A stretch of 64,000 bases of DNA from Endozoicomonas euniceicola (lineage in GTDB: Bacteria > Pseudomonadota > Gammaproteobacteria > Pseudomonadales > Endozoicomonadaceae), in assembly GCF_025562755.1 (NCBI RefSeq), contig NZ_CP103300.1, positions 3,535,001-3,599,000 of the forward strand, in the 5' to 3' direction. A program made the translations under genes and the position numbers. Positions 34,657 through 43,418 of this stretch are shown piece after piece. Positions within the stretch are counted from its first letter, which is position 1; every line of letters starts with the position of its first letter. The notes under the pieces are model-generated. The model made no database searches, was not told where the DNA came from, and worked only from the letters and a program-made list of their open reading frames with translations.

Positions 34657-34899
34657 ATGCCAGCACTCACGATAAAAAATATTCCTGACTCTTTGTATAA
34701 AAAGCTAAAAGAGGCTGCTAGTGCGCACCACAGAAGCATAAACAGTGAGCTGATTCACTGCCTTGAGCAAATGTTATTGCCCAAAAGGGTAAGCCCGGCA
34801 GAACACCTGAAAAAGGCTAGGGAGCTACGAAAAGGCATAGACTCCGACATGATTGATGTCGATGACATTCATGATGCTATAGATCGAGGTAGAGCATGA
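34657..34899 (+). CDS. FitA/VapB-like antitoxin
   Basis: An 80-residue ribbon-helix-helix DNA-binding protein (Arc-like): MPALTIKNIPDSLYKKLKEA then HHRSINSELIHCLEQML. The C-terminal half is acidic and flexible (DSDMIDVDDIHDAIDRGRA), the usual toxin-binding arm. I chose ATG 34657 because it matches the family start; the upstream frame adds only three residues. The stop overlaps the toxin start by four bases (ATGA), so they are translationally coupled. It neutralises the PIN toxin that follows and probably represses its own promoter via the repeats at 34613-34650. Confidence 0.9.
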   Translation: MPALTIKNIPDSLYKKLKEAASAHHRSINSELIHCLEQMLLPKRVSPAEHLKKARELRKGIDSDMIDVDDIHDAIDRGRA

Positions 34900-35297
34900 T
34901 TGTTGTTGACACTAATGTGCTTGCGTACCTGTATTTGCCTACGAAGTACACGTCAAATGCAGAAAAGCTACTGGAAGATAATCCTATTTGGGCTGCCCCC
35001 CATCTTTGGCGAAGTGAGTTTCGCAATGTATTGGCTCTGTATCTACGGAAAAATATTATCACATATGAGAGAGCGTTACAGATTCAGGCTGAAGCTGAAA
35101 CCCTCATGGCTGGCAATGAATTTGAAATGAAGTCAATCAATGTTCTTTCTCTCGTCAATAGCAGCGAATGCTCAGCTTATGATTGTGAATTCGTTTCATT
35201 AGCCGTAAATTTGAATACGAAGCTCTACACGATGGATAAAAAAGTTCTCAAAGAATTTCCAAAAATATCCTGCTCTCTGAAAGATGTCATTTGTTGA
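34896..35297 (+). CDS. PIN-domain toxin (VapC/FitB type)
   Basis: A 133-residue Mg-dependent RNase. PIN signatures: MIVVDTNVLAYLYLP with the first acidic residue at D5, WRSEFRNVLALYL with the second (E), and SAYDCEFVSLAVNLNTKLYT with the third. Toxins of this family cut tRNA or rRNA. It overlaps the antitoxin by 4 bases. The pair lies between integron core/attC-like sequences, a common location for toxin-antitoxin modules that stabilise cassette arrays. It ends 7 bases before the attC-like sequence. Confidence 0.9.
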   Translation: MIVVDTNVLAYLYLPTKYTSNAEKLLEDNPIWAAPHLWRSEFRNVLALYLRKNIITYERALQIQAEAETLMAGNEFEMKSINVLSLVNSSECSAYDCEFVSLAVNLNTKLYTMDKKVLKEFPKISCSLKDVIC

Positions 35298-35303
35298 CTT
35301 CAA

Positions 35304-35388
35304 GCAGCTAACGCCTGGTTAAGCCGCATGCCGAAGGCACGTCGGGTGGAGGGCAAAGCCCGGAGCGAACTTGAACCATTTGTTAGGC
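35304..35388. repeat. Integron attC-like recombination site
   Basis: Layout on plus: GCAGCTAAC, GCCTGG, TTAAGC, a 45-base imperfectly self-complementary centre (GGGC-AAA-GCCC inside), CTTGAACC, ATTT, GTTAGGC. The outer pairs (CTAAC/GTTAG) and inner pairs (GGTTAAG/CTTgAACC with one unpaired G) match attC structure. In well-studied attC sites the unpaired base lies in the 5' inner arm, so the canonical top strand here would be the minus strand, making vapBC inverted relative to the usual cassette orientation. Size (85 bases) is in the normal range. No integrase gene of integron type (intI) is visible in the window. Confidence 0.75.
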
Positions 35389-35476
35389 ATTCTGTCTAAG
35401 TTGTAAAGAGTTATAGGGAATTTTTTAATTTTTTACGGCTCGAATTTAAATTGATTTTTAACCAAGGAGAGTAAAT

Positions 35477-36073
35477 ATGAATCCTACTAATAGTTTAAAT
35501 GTTGGTTTATACCATACATCAGGTCAAACTGAATCTTCTTCTAGTAGTGAGATATTAGGGGGTTTCTCATTTCGTTCTGTTAGAGGCACTAATCTAAATT
35601 TCTCTTACCACCTTAAAAATAAAGGAATATATGATACAGATTGTATAACTATTAATACAGCCTCCAGCCATAAAAGTACCTTTTTTACATTTTATACAAA
35701 AAATGAATATCCTGATGACTGGGTTGCATCTGAAGTAGATAAATGTGCATTTATTATGCCAGAATCTACGAAGCATATTCCTGAATTACATAAAAGGGAA
35801 AGCCCTTTGGATGAGCATTATCATATTGAAGTTAGTAAAAAACAAGATCCAGATTTAGTTATTAAATTGGCACTTAAAAATATAGGCATTAAAAAAGAAA
35901 ATATGAATAATTTATGCCTTTCGGCTCAGTATCTTATAAAAAACCCAAGTGAACCGGGTTTAGCATTCAAGGATGGAAGTTTCACAAGGAATGGTGGTTG
36001 TAAATCTTTAAATGATGATAGTCATAATCTTTCCTATATAGAGGGGCCATATATGTTATATAAAATTAAGTAA
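35477..36073 (+). CDS. AT-rich orphan protein beside the attC site
   Basis: A 198-residue protein starting at ATG 35477 after AAGGAGAG. No signal peptide, no membrane segment and no family that I know. It is polar, with a Ser-rich start (TSGQTESSSSSEILGG) and likely beta-strand content. Its base composition is clearly more AT-rich than the housekeeping genes, a sign of transfer and typical of cassette genes. It could be the cargo of the next integron cassette, although no clear second attC follows; GATACCTAAC at about 36133-36142 is a possible degenerate half. Confidence 0.65.
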   Translation: MNPTNSLNVGLYHTSGQTESSSSSEILGGFSFRSVRGTNLNFSYHLKNKGIYDTDCITINTASSHKSTFFTFYTKNEYPDDWVASEVDKCAFIMPESTKHIPELHKRESPLDEHYHIEVSKKQDPDLVIKLALKNIGIKKENMNNLCLSAQYLIKNPSEPGLAFKDGSFTRNGGCKSLNDDSHNLSYIEGPYMLYKIK

Positions 36074-36295
36074 CAAATCATTGGACACGTATATTTTAAT
36101 ATTTTAAATTTTTAAAAATGTTTCATATAGGCTGATACCTAACACTTAGTAGAAGAACTCGTCCGTAATCCTGCCAAAATTTCACACGAGTCCATATTTT
36201 TGCCGCACATGCGGAAAGTCCATATAACCTCCAGCTAATCCTGCGGTTTTAATTCGACCCGCTAATCCCAAGGGTTACAGAGGTACAGAAAATTA

Positions 36296-36655
36296 ATGCG
36301 TTCGCAGACTTTAGCGTCTGTTTTTGATGATTGGACGACAATAACCCGTTATTCAGAACCATGTCTGATCGCAAACCACGAAAACATCTATGTATGCCTC
36401 GACAGTATGATCCAGCTGATTTGTGACAGTTTTGCCAAGATTCCAGATCACTGCCCTAATCATTACCAGAACAAGATTTCATTGGCAGACACCTTGATGA
36501 CAGCCTATGCCATGATGCACCTGTACCGGGTCAAAGGCAGGATACCTTGCGACACTTACATGCACACTATCCTTGATCCATTAGACCCCAAAGTCATGAG
36601 AGAACCTTTCAGGCAGCTCTTTGCTGAAGCGCAGCGAGAGATAGTCAGCGAGTAA
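36296..36655 (+). pseudogene. Transposase N-terminal remnant, internally deleted
   Basis: A 119-codon frame beginning at ATG 36296. Segments AYAMMHLYRVKG and CDTYMHTILDPLDPKVMREPFR resemble the N-terminal region of a transposase type (ISNCY-like) in which CDTxMRxILDP precedes the catalytic domain; the stretch normally between AMMHL and the CDT block is missing. No DDE part follows. Identification is tentative. 36074-36295 upstream holds no gene. Confidence 0.45.
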
Positions 36656-37072
36656 CCATCCCTAAAAAATGTTCCGAGATGGGAAAAAGGTTATGTTTTG
36701 ACGCCATATTTTGCAGAAAGGTAACTAGTTATCGATTTATGGTGTGAATAGCAAGGTTTTATGAAGTGGCTTTATTTCTTTATATACATGACATTCAACC
36801 GCCTGCCCACAACATAACTAAATATTTATTAGATAGATTGAAATACTGTGCCATGGAAAGGTGTCTCTGTATCCAGTTGATTTAACTGCGGGAAGATACA
36901 TGTAACGGTATTACCTTGGCAATGCTTTGGGAAGGGTATTTAAGCGAAATGCGCCCTGATACGGGCAGTCACCTACACAACGGTAAAATATTGTCTATAT
37001 TTCATCTTCTGTTTTCTTCTGTTGCATGGCACGGGAGGGAGTTGCAAAAGTATAACAATGGGTTGTAACGTT
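36656..37072. other. Intergenic region; second half is duplicated
   Basis: 36656-36923 is AT-rich and shows no gene. From 36924 it repeats the region before copy A of the barrel lipoprotein (AAATGCGCCCTGAT, ACACAACGGTAAAATATTG), so it carries the presumed promoter of copy B. In copy A the matching start is fused to the integrase remnant. Confidence 0.6.
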
Positions 37073-38640
37073 ATGAAAAATATAACAAAAACGAAGGGTT
37101 TGATGGTCATTCTCTCGGTTGCACTGCTTCATGGCTGTGGAACCGGGGGCGGAAAGAATAAAGTGAGGTTTTCGCCACAGGGTATTAGTGTTGAGAGCAA
37201 AGAGTCTCATGAAAGTAAGAGCACTGTGGGGATAAGCAGCGGTTATGATCCCTCGCTTTCAAGTCAGGGAGCTGACTTCGACAAGCCCTACAATGTCAGC
37301 AAGCTGAGTAAAATTCAAAAGGATACGCTGAACCTGGCTTTCGATGCGGCAGTTAAGGCCTATAAAAAGAATGCGGCAGCAGGCTCCCCGCTATTGCACG
37401 ATCTTATTCTGGCACGTTATTTAAGTCTGCAAAACTATAAGTCCGTTCCGGATTCGAGTGAGGTCAGCCTCGATGGTGGAAATTACATGGTCATGGTGAG
37501 TGCACTGAGTCAGATTGCTGACTTATGCCGGCAAAAGAAAGTTGGTAGTAAGCTGGGTGACCCGAACTTCATCAAAAATCAGTCCTACCTCACCAGAACA
37601 GCCGACCACAACTGGAAAACCCATACCAAATTCATCAGCCAGATACGGCGTATGAATAATCTTCTGAAACAGGGCATTGAACTTGGTGATGACGCACCAA
37701 TGCTGGCAGATATCAACAACTCTCAGGGCTTGTTCAATGGCCTGGAAGACGATCACTGGTATGTATACGGGCAGGGATATGTTTTTCGTGGACACTGGGA
37801 ACCTGAAGCTGGGCTGAAGCAGGAATACAAAGGGGAAGGAGCCGAGTTTGGTACTTTCCGTTATTTAGGGAATGGCTTTCTGTTGGGGGGCATGTTTGGC
37901 CTGCAGAAGGTGCGTATGGAAGCAAACGCAGGCGTTTCCGGCAATATGGATTCTGATGCCCGGATTTACCGGCTTGGCCCTTTTGTGTCCTGGAATAACG
38001 ACCGCTGGACCATTGATTCCATGCTGACCTACGGTTGGGTGTCTCTTGATACGGATCGGCGGGATCTGTTTAATAGTCGCTGGAAAGCCTCTCCGGAAGG
38101 TTCGGAATGGGCTGCTCACCTGCAGGCCAGTTACCGGATTCCCCTCGACAACTGGACCATGGGGTTAAGCCTGGTTCCGGAAGCCTATGTGGGTTATCGC
38201 CTTGGAACCATTGAGAAGCATACAGAGAAAAGTGAGAACTTCAGAAACCCTGTTAACGAATCGAAGCACAAAGGTTTAACGACTCGTCTCGGTACTGGTA
38301 TTGGCTATATGTTTCCTGATTTAAGCCAGCCGACGGATATTATGGTTAAGCTGGGTATCCAGAAAACTCATGGTTGGGAAGACAAAGGCAAGAGCAGTTC
38401 CAGCATGTGGGCAAAGACCCCAAAAGCTGAAAGCCGTGATACCGCTATGTATTACAGCCTTGCCCTTAATCGCCAGTTCGGAGCTGACCTGGATAAGATG
38501 ATAGGTCTGGAATATGCCGGAACATCGGGTAAGAAAAGTGGCAGTGATGCATTGATATTCAGTTATCGTCAGGCATTTTGAAACCAATGCCCATAGGATC
38601 CTGTCGGACTTAAGACCGTCCTACCGGCTCCATAGCGAAA
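36924..38640. repeat. Long direct repeat, copy B (barrel lipoprotein and flanks)
   Basis: Second copy of the unit at 31560-33277, same orientation, about 5.4 kb apart. Ends at the same CATAGCGAAA. The region between the copies contains all of the decayed genes and the attC/vapBC segment, so homologous recombination between copies could delete it. Confidence 0.9.
37073..38581 (+). CDS. Lipoprotein with C-terminal autotransporter-like barrel, copy B
   Basis: A 502-residue paralogue of the 31710 protein. ATG 37073 (MKNITKTKGLMVIL) opens a lipoprotein signal ending LLHGCGTGGG; the upstream ATG at 37022 would put 17 unrelated residues in front, so I reject it. The mature N-terminal 150 residues differ clearly from copy A (VRFSPQGISVESKESHES against VRFSPLGLSVENTKATDL), while residues from about 175 (GDPNFIKNQSYLTRTADH) to the final YRQAF are almost the same. 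Conserved barrel with variable exposed part suggests recombination or selection on the surface region. Function unknown. Confidence 0.85.
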   Translation: MKNITKTKGLMVILSVALLHGCGTGGGKNKVRFSPQGISVESKESHESKSTVGISSGYDPSLSSQGADFDKPYNVSKLSKIQKDTLNLAFDAAVKAYKKNAAAGSPLLHDLILARYLSLQNYKSVPDSSEVSLDGGNYMVMVSALSQIADLCRQKKVGSKLGDPNFIKNQSYLTRTADHNWKTHTKFISQIRRMNNLLKQGIELGDDAPMLADINNSQGLFNGLEDDHWYVYGQGYVFRGHWEPEAGLKQEYKGEGAEFGTFRYLGNGFLLGGMFGLQKVRMEANAGVSGNMDSDARIYRLGPFVSWNNDRWTIDSMLTYGWVSLDTDRRDLFNSRWKASPEGSEWAAHLQASYRIPLDNWTMGLSLVPEAYVGYRLGTIEKHTEKSENFRNPVNESKHKGLTTRLGTGIGYMFPDLSQPTDIMVKLGIQKTHGWEDKGKSSSSMWAKTPKAESRDTAMYYSLALNRQFGADLDKMIGLEYAGTSGKKSGSDALIFSYRQAF

Positions 38641-38825
38641 GAAAAGCAGGCAACATTAATGGCACGGTTTAGTGTTGCCTGATCCTGTTAAGCAGAAATC
38701 ACCTTGAGTGTGGATAAATACTCAACCCTATTGTGGGCTTTTCCCCGGTATTTCCATGCAGTTCCCTCTGATTGTGTATTAGAATAAGCGATCTTCTATG
38801 AAGACAGGCAACACAGAGGTCTTAA

Positions 38826-40079
38826 ATGTTCAAAAAGAGCATGTCCATAGCTGAGTTCGACCCGGAACTCAAAGCCGCCATTGATGCTGAAACCATCCGT
38901 CAGGAAGAGCATATCGAACTGATTGCCTCTGAAAACTACACCAGCCCTATGGTGATGGAAGCTCAGGGGTCTGCCCTTACCAACAAGTACGCTGAAGGTT
39001 ACCCGGGCAAGCGCTACTACGGTGGATGCGAACATGTAGATGTTGCTGAACGGCTGGCCATTGATCGTGCCAAAGCCCTGTTCGGAGCAGCCTACGCTAA
39101 CGTACAACCACATTCCGGCTCTCAGGCAAACGCAGCCGTTTATATGGCTCTGATTAAGCCAGGCGATAAAGTGCTGGGTATGAGTCTGGCCCATGGTGGT
39201 CATCTGACCCATGGTGCCAAAGTTAGCTTCTCTGGCCGTATTTACGATGCTGTCCAGTATGGCCTGAACGCCGAAACCGGTGAAATTGATTACGAAGAAG
39301 TTGAGCGTCTGGCTGAAGAACACAAGCCAAAAATGATTGTTGCTGGTTTCTCCGCCTACTCCCGGGTGGTTGACTGGCAACGTTTCCGTGACATTGCCGA
39401 TAAGGTGGGCGCTTATCTGTTAGTGGATATGGCACACATAGCCGGTCTGGTTGCAGCGGGTGTCTATCCGTCTCCGATTGGTATCGCCGACGTCGTCACC
39501 ACGACCACCCACAAAACCCTGGGCGGCCCTCGTGGCGGTTTGATTCTGGCTAATAATGACGAAGAGCTGAACAAAAAGCTGAACTTTGCCGTCTTCCCGG
39601 AATCGCAGGGCGGCCCATTGTGCCATGTGATTGCAGCTAAGGCGGTTTGCTTTAAAGAGGCCATGGCGGATGAGTTTAAAACTTACCAGCAACAGGTTGT
39701 CAAAAATGCACAGGCGATGACTGCTGTTATGCAGGACCGCGGTATCAGCGTTGTTTCCGGCGGCACTGATGACCACCTGTTCCTGATGGATTTGATTGGT
39801 AAAGAGTACACCGGTAAAGACGCTGAAGAAGCTCTGGGGCGTGCCAATATTACGGTTAACAAGAATGCCGTGCCAAACGATCCACGTTCTCCCTTTATTA
39901 CCAGCGGTCTGCGCATTGGTACTCCCGCTATTACACGACGCGGTTTCAATGAAAACGACGCAGCTGATCTGGCTGGCTGGATTTGTGATGTGCTGGAAAA
40001 TATCGGCAATGAGCAGGCTGAAAATGAAGTGAAGACCAGGGTGTTGGATATTTGCCAGCGCCTGCCGGTTTATAGCTGA
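38826..40079 (+). CDS. glyA: Serine hydroxymethyltransferase
   Basis: Interconverts serine and glycine while loading tetrahydrofolate with a one-carbon unit; PLP-dependent, cytosolic. The 417-residue length is standard. Signatures: HIELIASENYTSPMVMEAQG, YAEGYPGKRYYGGCEHVD, the PLP-binding lysine K230 in TTTTHKTLGGPRGG, and SGLRIGTPAITRRGF. ATG 38826 has GAGGT 6 bases upstream. It is followed by a strong terminator and then nrdR. The 185-base upstream spacer must hold its promoter; I saw no certain PurR or MetR site. Confidence 0.98.
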   Translation: MFKKSMSIAEFDPELKAAIDAETIRQEEHIELIASENYTSPMVMEAQGSALTNKYAEGYPGKRYYGGCEHVDVAERLAIDRAKALFGAAYANVQPHSGSQANAAVYMALIKPGDKVLGMSLAHGGHLTHGAKVSFSGRIYDAVQYGLNAETGEIDYEEVERLAEEHKPKMIVAGFSAYSRVVDWQRFRDIADKVGAYLLVDMAHIAGLVAAGVYPSPIGIADVVTTTTHKTLGGPRGGLILANNDEELNKKLNFAVFPESQGGPLCHVIAAKAVCFKEAMADEFKTYQQQVVKNAQAMTAVMQDRGISVVSGGTDDHLFLMDLIGKEYTGKDAEEALGRANITVNKNAVPNDPRSPFITSGLRIGTPAITRRGFNENDAADLAGWICDVLENIGNEQAENEVKTRVLDICQRLPVYS

Positions 40080-40120
40080 TTGCAGTCGCTGCTTTTAATA
40101 GTTAAAAAGTAAGCGTTTAA

Positions 40121-40152
40121 AAAACGCCGGTTTAATCTCCGGCGTTTTTTTT
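40121..40152 (+). terminator. Rho-independent terminator of glyA
   Basis: AAAACGCCGG (40121-40130), 8-base loop, CCGGCGTTTT (40139-40148), then a continuing T run to 40152. A textbook GC stem with T tract, 42 bases after the glyA stop. Confidence 0.93.
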
Positions 40153-40301
40153 ATGGTGAATATTTTTTCATTAGCTCATTCTTTCCATTATCTCATTCTT
40201 TCCATTAGCCCACGGCTGTTTTTACCTGATTGCTGGTGCTTGTATTTAGTCGACATCGGTTTATGATGACCAGATCAATAATTATCGAGTCAGTTCTGAC
40301 A

Positions 40302-40769
40302 ATGCATTGTCCTTATTGTAGTGCGCAAGACACTAAAGTTATCGATTCGAGACTGGTGGCTGATGGAAACCAGATTCGTCGTCGTCGTGAATGCCTGACT
40401 TGCTCTGAACGTTTTACAACGTATGAAACGGCGGAGTTGCTGATTCCCCGCCTGGTTAAACGCGACGGTTCCAGGGAACCCTTCCATGAAGATAAATTAC
40501 GGGCGGGTATGGCACGGGCTCTGGAAAAACGTCCGGTCAGTGTTGAACAGCTGGAAGAAGCCATCAGTCGTATTAAGCACCGGTTGCGGGCAACTGGCGA
40601 GCGTGAAGTTAAGTCGCTGGTATTGGGCGAGGAAGTTATGCGTGAGCTGCAGCAACTGGATGAAATTGCTTACATTCGATTTGCTTCTGTTTATCGTCAT
40701 TTCAAAGATCTCAATGAATTCCGGGAAGAAATTGAAAGACTGGAAACGGTTGAGCGATCCAAAAGCTAG
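40302..40769 (+). CDS. nrdR: Transcriptional repressor NrdR
   Basis: A 155-residue zinc- and nucleotide-sensing repressor of ribonucleotide reductase genes. It has an N-terminal zinc ribbon (MHCPYCSAQDTKVIDSR, then RRECLTCSERFTTYE) and an ATP-cone (LVKRDGSREPFHEDKLRAGM). ATG 40302 matches the family start; the 24 residues in front in the same frame are not homologous. In related bacteria nrdR lies directly before ribD; here yrbG and an exported-protein gene, both on the other strand, are in between. The C-terminus is followed by a G/C-run hairpin. Confidence 0.97.
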   Translation: MHCPYCSAQDTKVIDSRLVADGNQIRRRRECLTCSERFTTYETAELLIPRLVKRDGSREPFHEDKLRAGMARALEKRPVSVEQLEEAISRIKHRLRATGEREVKSLVLGEEVMRELQQLDEIAYIRFASVYRHFKDLNEFREEIERLETVERSKS

Positions 40770-40785
40770 CGGGCTTTGGGTTGAT

Positions 40786-40811
40786 GGGGGGGGGATTCTT
40801 TTAACCCCCCC
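40786..40811. terminator. Hairpin between convergent nrdR and yrbG
   Basis: A run of nine G (40786-40794) pairs with seven C (40805-40811) around ATTCTTTTAA. It lies between two convergent stops (40769 and 40841) and could serve both, although the T tract is inside the loop rather than after the stem. Confidence 0.5.
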
Positions 40812-40840
40812 TGATGTTGCCTTTTCCAAAAGGTTTGTTT

Positions 40841-41899
40841 TCAGAAGGTCATCGCCAGAGCGACCATATAAACGACAAAGCCTGCCAGAATAAGCCCGCT
40901 CTTAAATCTTGATACAGTGCATTCAAATTTTACTCCTTTGCCGGTGTCGGTCAGGAAAGTGCGCCTTGATGAGATCATTGCTGAAATGGCAATGATGAGT
41001 AGAAGTGATGTCAGCCCTAGCATCGCCATGCAGTCCCTGGTTATTGCCAGTGCTTCGAGGGGTAAGTCGCCAGTAAGAAGGCTGGGCATGGCTAATACCC
41101 CCAGCAGGTTGAAAATATTAGAACCAATAATCATTGCCAGCAGCATATCAAACAGCCCTTTCTTTACGCAGGCCAGTGCCGCAGCCAGCTCTGGCAGGCT
41201 GGTGCCAAACGCAATGACGGTTAAACCGATGACCATTTCGCTGATACCAAAAGAGCGCGCCAGCTCACTGCTCCCCCAAATCAGCAATTTAGAGCTGCCA
41301 ATCAAAATGATCAGCATGGCGACCACTTCGAAAATAGAGCGTGAGGTATTGAGGGGCAGAATAATCACTTCCTGATCTGAGCCATCGTTATTTTTTTCGT
41401 TATTCCCTTCGTAACTTTTTTCATCACTATGCTCGCTATTCTGATTATTGTTTTGTTTTGTCAGGTAGACACCATAGACAATAAGGCCCATAAGGAGTAC
41501 ATAACCGTCGGAACGGGTCAGCATACCGTCAGCCATTAGCAGGAATGCCAGACCACTGACAGCCATCAGCAGTGGCATTTCGTGGGACAAAATACGATGA
41601 CTTAATACCAGTGGTGTTATCAGGCCGCAAATAGACAACACCATACCGGTATTGATGATATTCGAACCCAATGCATTGCCAATGGCGATAGAACCTGAGC
41701 CTTCCAGTGCAGCAACAGCAGAAACAGCTAATTCAGGCGCAGATGTACCAAAGGCGACAATGGTCATGCCAATGGTGAGCGTTGACATGCCCAGTCTGAA
41801 AGCCAGAGTGGAAGACACTTCAACAAGGCGATCGGCACTCCGGCTAAGGGCTATAAACCCAAGTACGATAGCCAGAAGTTGGACGACAGTAGATAACAT
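40841..41899 (-). CDS. yrbG: Calcium/sodium antiporter, YrbG type
   Basis: A 352-residue inner-membrane exchanger of the CaCA superfamily. It has two homologous halves, each with the alpha-repeat signature: GMTIVAFGTSAPELAVS...GNALGSNIIN and GLTVIAFGTSLPELAAA...GSNIFN. About ten membrane segments, with a hydrophilic Asn/Glu-rich loop (NQNSEHSDEKSYEGNNEKNN) between the halves. Likely moves Ca2+ against Na+ or H+. It is convergent with nrdR; the promoter should be in the 41900-42160 spacer. In many gammaproteobacteria it sits by LPS-transport genes instead, so this location is unusual. Confidence 0.92.
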   Translation of the reverse strand: MLSTVVQLLAIVLGFIALSRSADRLVEVSSTLAFRLGMSTLTIGMTIVAFGTSAPELAVSAVAALEGSGSIAIGNALGSNIINTGMVLSICGLITPLVLSHRILSHEMPLLMAVSGLAFLLMADGMLTRSDGYVLLMGLIVYGVYLTKQNNNQNSEHSDEKSYEGNNEKNNDGSDQEVIILPLNTSRSIFEVVAMLIILIGSSKLLIWGSSELARSFGISEMVIGLTVIAFGTSLPELAAALACVKKGLFDMLLAMIIGSNIFNLLGVLAMPSLLTGDLPLEALAITRDCMAMLGLTSLLLIIAISAMISSRRTFLTDTGKGVKFECTVSRFKSGLILAGFVVYMVALAMTF

Positions 41900-42160
41900 T
41901 TAGACAAACTCAGAGGGCGTACAGACAAGGACAACCACACCAGGCCCTCATGACCAGTGTCGTCGTCCAGGTCTCATCAAGCGACAGAAGCGGATTCTGT
42001 GCCGGTTACGCCACAGCCTGTGGGCTGATGATGTTGACGCAACCACTTTTAACCATCGGCAATGATTGATTGTCGACGGTTAAAGCAGACTACTCCCCCG
42101 GAGCAGAGGCGGATAGTAATAGATGCTATCGGGAAAATCCATAGTATGACCCAATGGCTC

Positions 42161-43270
42161 CTATGGTTCAGCCTGTGGATTACCATCTGGCCCGGATATA
42201 AAGTGGGAAGCCTCTTTGCTGTTTAGCATTAGTGCGGAGCTTTCCAGGGCGGGAACACGATCTCTCTCTTTTTTGCCGTTCATTATTTCGTGAATGGCTT
42301 CAGCCAGAAAGTACTCACTGACATCCTCAGGCATGCTGAAAACAACGACAGGTGTCGGACGTTTATCATCAGCTACGTAAAAAAGGTTAAGCTTCTCTTT
42401 GTAAGCGCCTAAAAGAAAGAACTGATATTTTCTGGCTCCTTTGAATAGAAGAAGGTGCATCATTCCTTCATTCTTGCGAGCTGTGAAAATGGCATCCTTT
42501 ATAAGGTTCATTGGTTCTATTACTTCAGAAGGGTGATTAATTGCAAAAGCCGTAAATATCTCTGACCTTTTCATCGCGAAGTCCGAGGCTTCCAGGTCAT
42601 CGAATTGACTGGCCAGTCGCTTGAGTTCAGCACTCATGCCCCCTTCCTGACCTACCTGCCGCTGCAGTTGTTCAGACATTTTGCACTCCTGCATGAAAAG
42701 TGTTTGCTGCTCCAGCTCATCGGTAGGGTAAGGGGAGGAGAGATAGTGAAGGGGGCCACCGCCGTTCAGTACAACGGGCGAAGCTCCACAGTCATAAGCT
42801 ACCTCGAATAATGGCGCTCTGTGTGAATCAAATACCCCCGCTTTTCCGAGACGCATGAGTGTATATAAAGAGTAAGAAAGAAGACTGCTCTGTTGTTCAA
42901 TCGCTTTGGCAATGGCCTCATGAACCGGTATTCCATATCGAAGGGCTTTGGCAGTTTGAATGAGATTCTGAGGGGTGCGATCTTCCATTTTCTCATAAGC
43001 TGTTTTAAGCAGAGAATTAACTTGCAGACCTTCATTGTGAATTAAGCCTAACTGCGTTAATTGACGAAATTGATCAGCGTACGAATAGTCCTGGGTTTCC
43101 TTATTAGCCTCAAACGCCTGTTTTGCCTGATAAAGCGCTTCGCGATCGTTGATATCCAGCACCTTGCTATTATCAGCGACGTCGGTATAAGCGGTGGCTT
43201 GAGTGATGGATAGTGTCGCCAGAATAAAACATAGAATGAGTAAGCAAAATTTGCCAAGTGAGTACTTCAT
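42161..43270 (-). CDS. Exported protein of unknown function
   Basis: A 369-residue protein with a clear signal peptide (GKFCLLILCFILATLSITQATA). No domain I can name. The middle is helical and Gln/Glu-rich (QRQVGQEGGMSAELKRLASQF); around 270-330 there is likely a small alpha/beta part (MHLLLFKGARKYQFFLLGAY, TPVVVFSMPEDVSEYFL). It is divergent from ribD across a 148-base spacer and inserted where nrdR and ribD are usually adjacent. The 261-base spacer downstream (41900-42160) contains no gene that I can see. Effector-like character is inferred only from export and lineage restriction. Confidence 0.75.
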   Translation of the reverse strand: MKYSLGKFCLLILCFILATLSITQATAYTDVADNSKVLDINDREALYQAKQAFEANKETQDYSYADQFRQLTQLGLIHNEGLQVNSLLKTAYEKMEDRTPQNLIQTAKALRYGIPVHEAIAKAIEQQSSLLSYSLYTLMRLGKAGVFDSHRAPLFEVAYDCGASPVVLNGGGPLHYLSSPYPTDELEQQTLFMQECKMSEQLQRQVGQEGGMSAELKRLASQFDDLEASDFAMKRSEIFTAFAINHPSEVIEPMNLIKDAIFTARKNEGMMHLLLFKGARKYQFFLLGAYKEKLNLFYVADDKRPTPVVVFSMPEDVSEYFLAEAIHEIMNGKKERDRVPALESSALMLNSKEASHFISGPDGNPQAEP

Positions 43271-43418
43271 ACAAAATCTCTCTTGTTTTTGTGGAATCTG
43301 TATTCTCTGACCGCCTGTTTAGGAAAAAGTTCGTGGCATCCCTCAGCACAAACTATCGAGATCATCCTCGTCAGACGTTATCATGACCCACTTTTAAACC
43401 TGTATGCCGGAGTTACCC

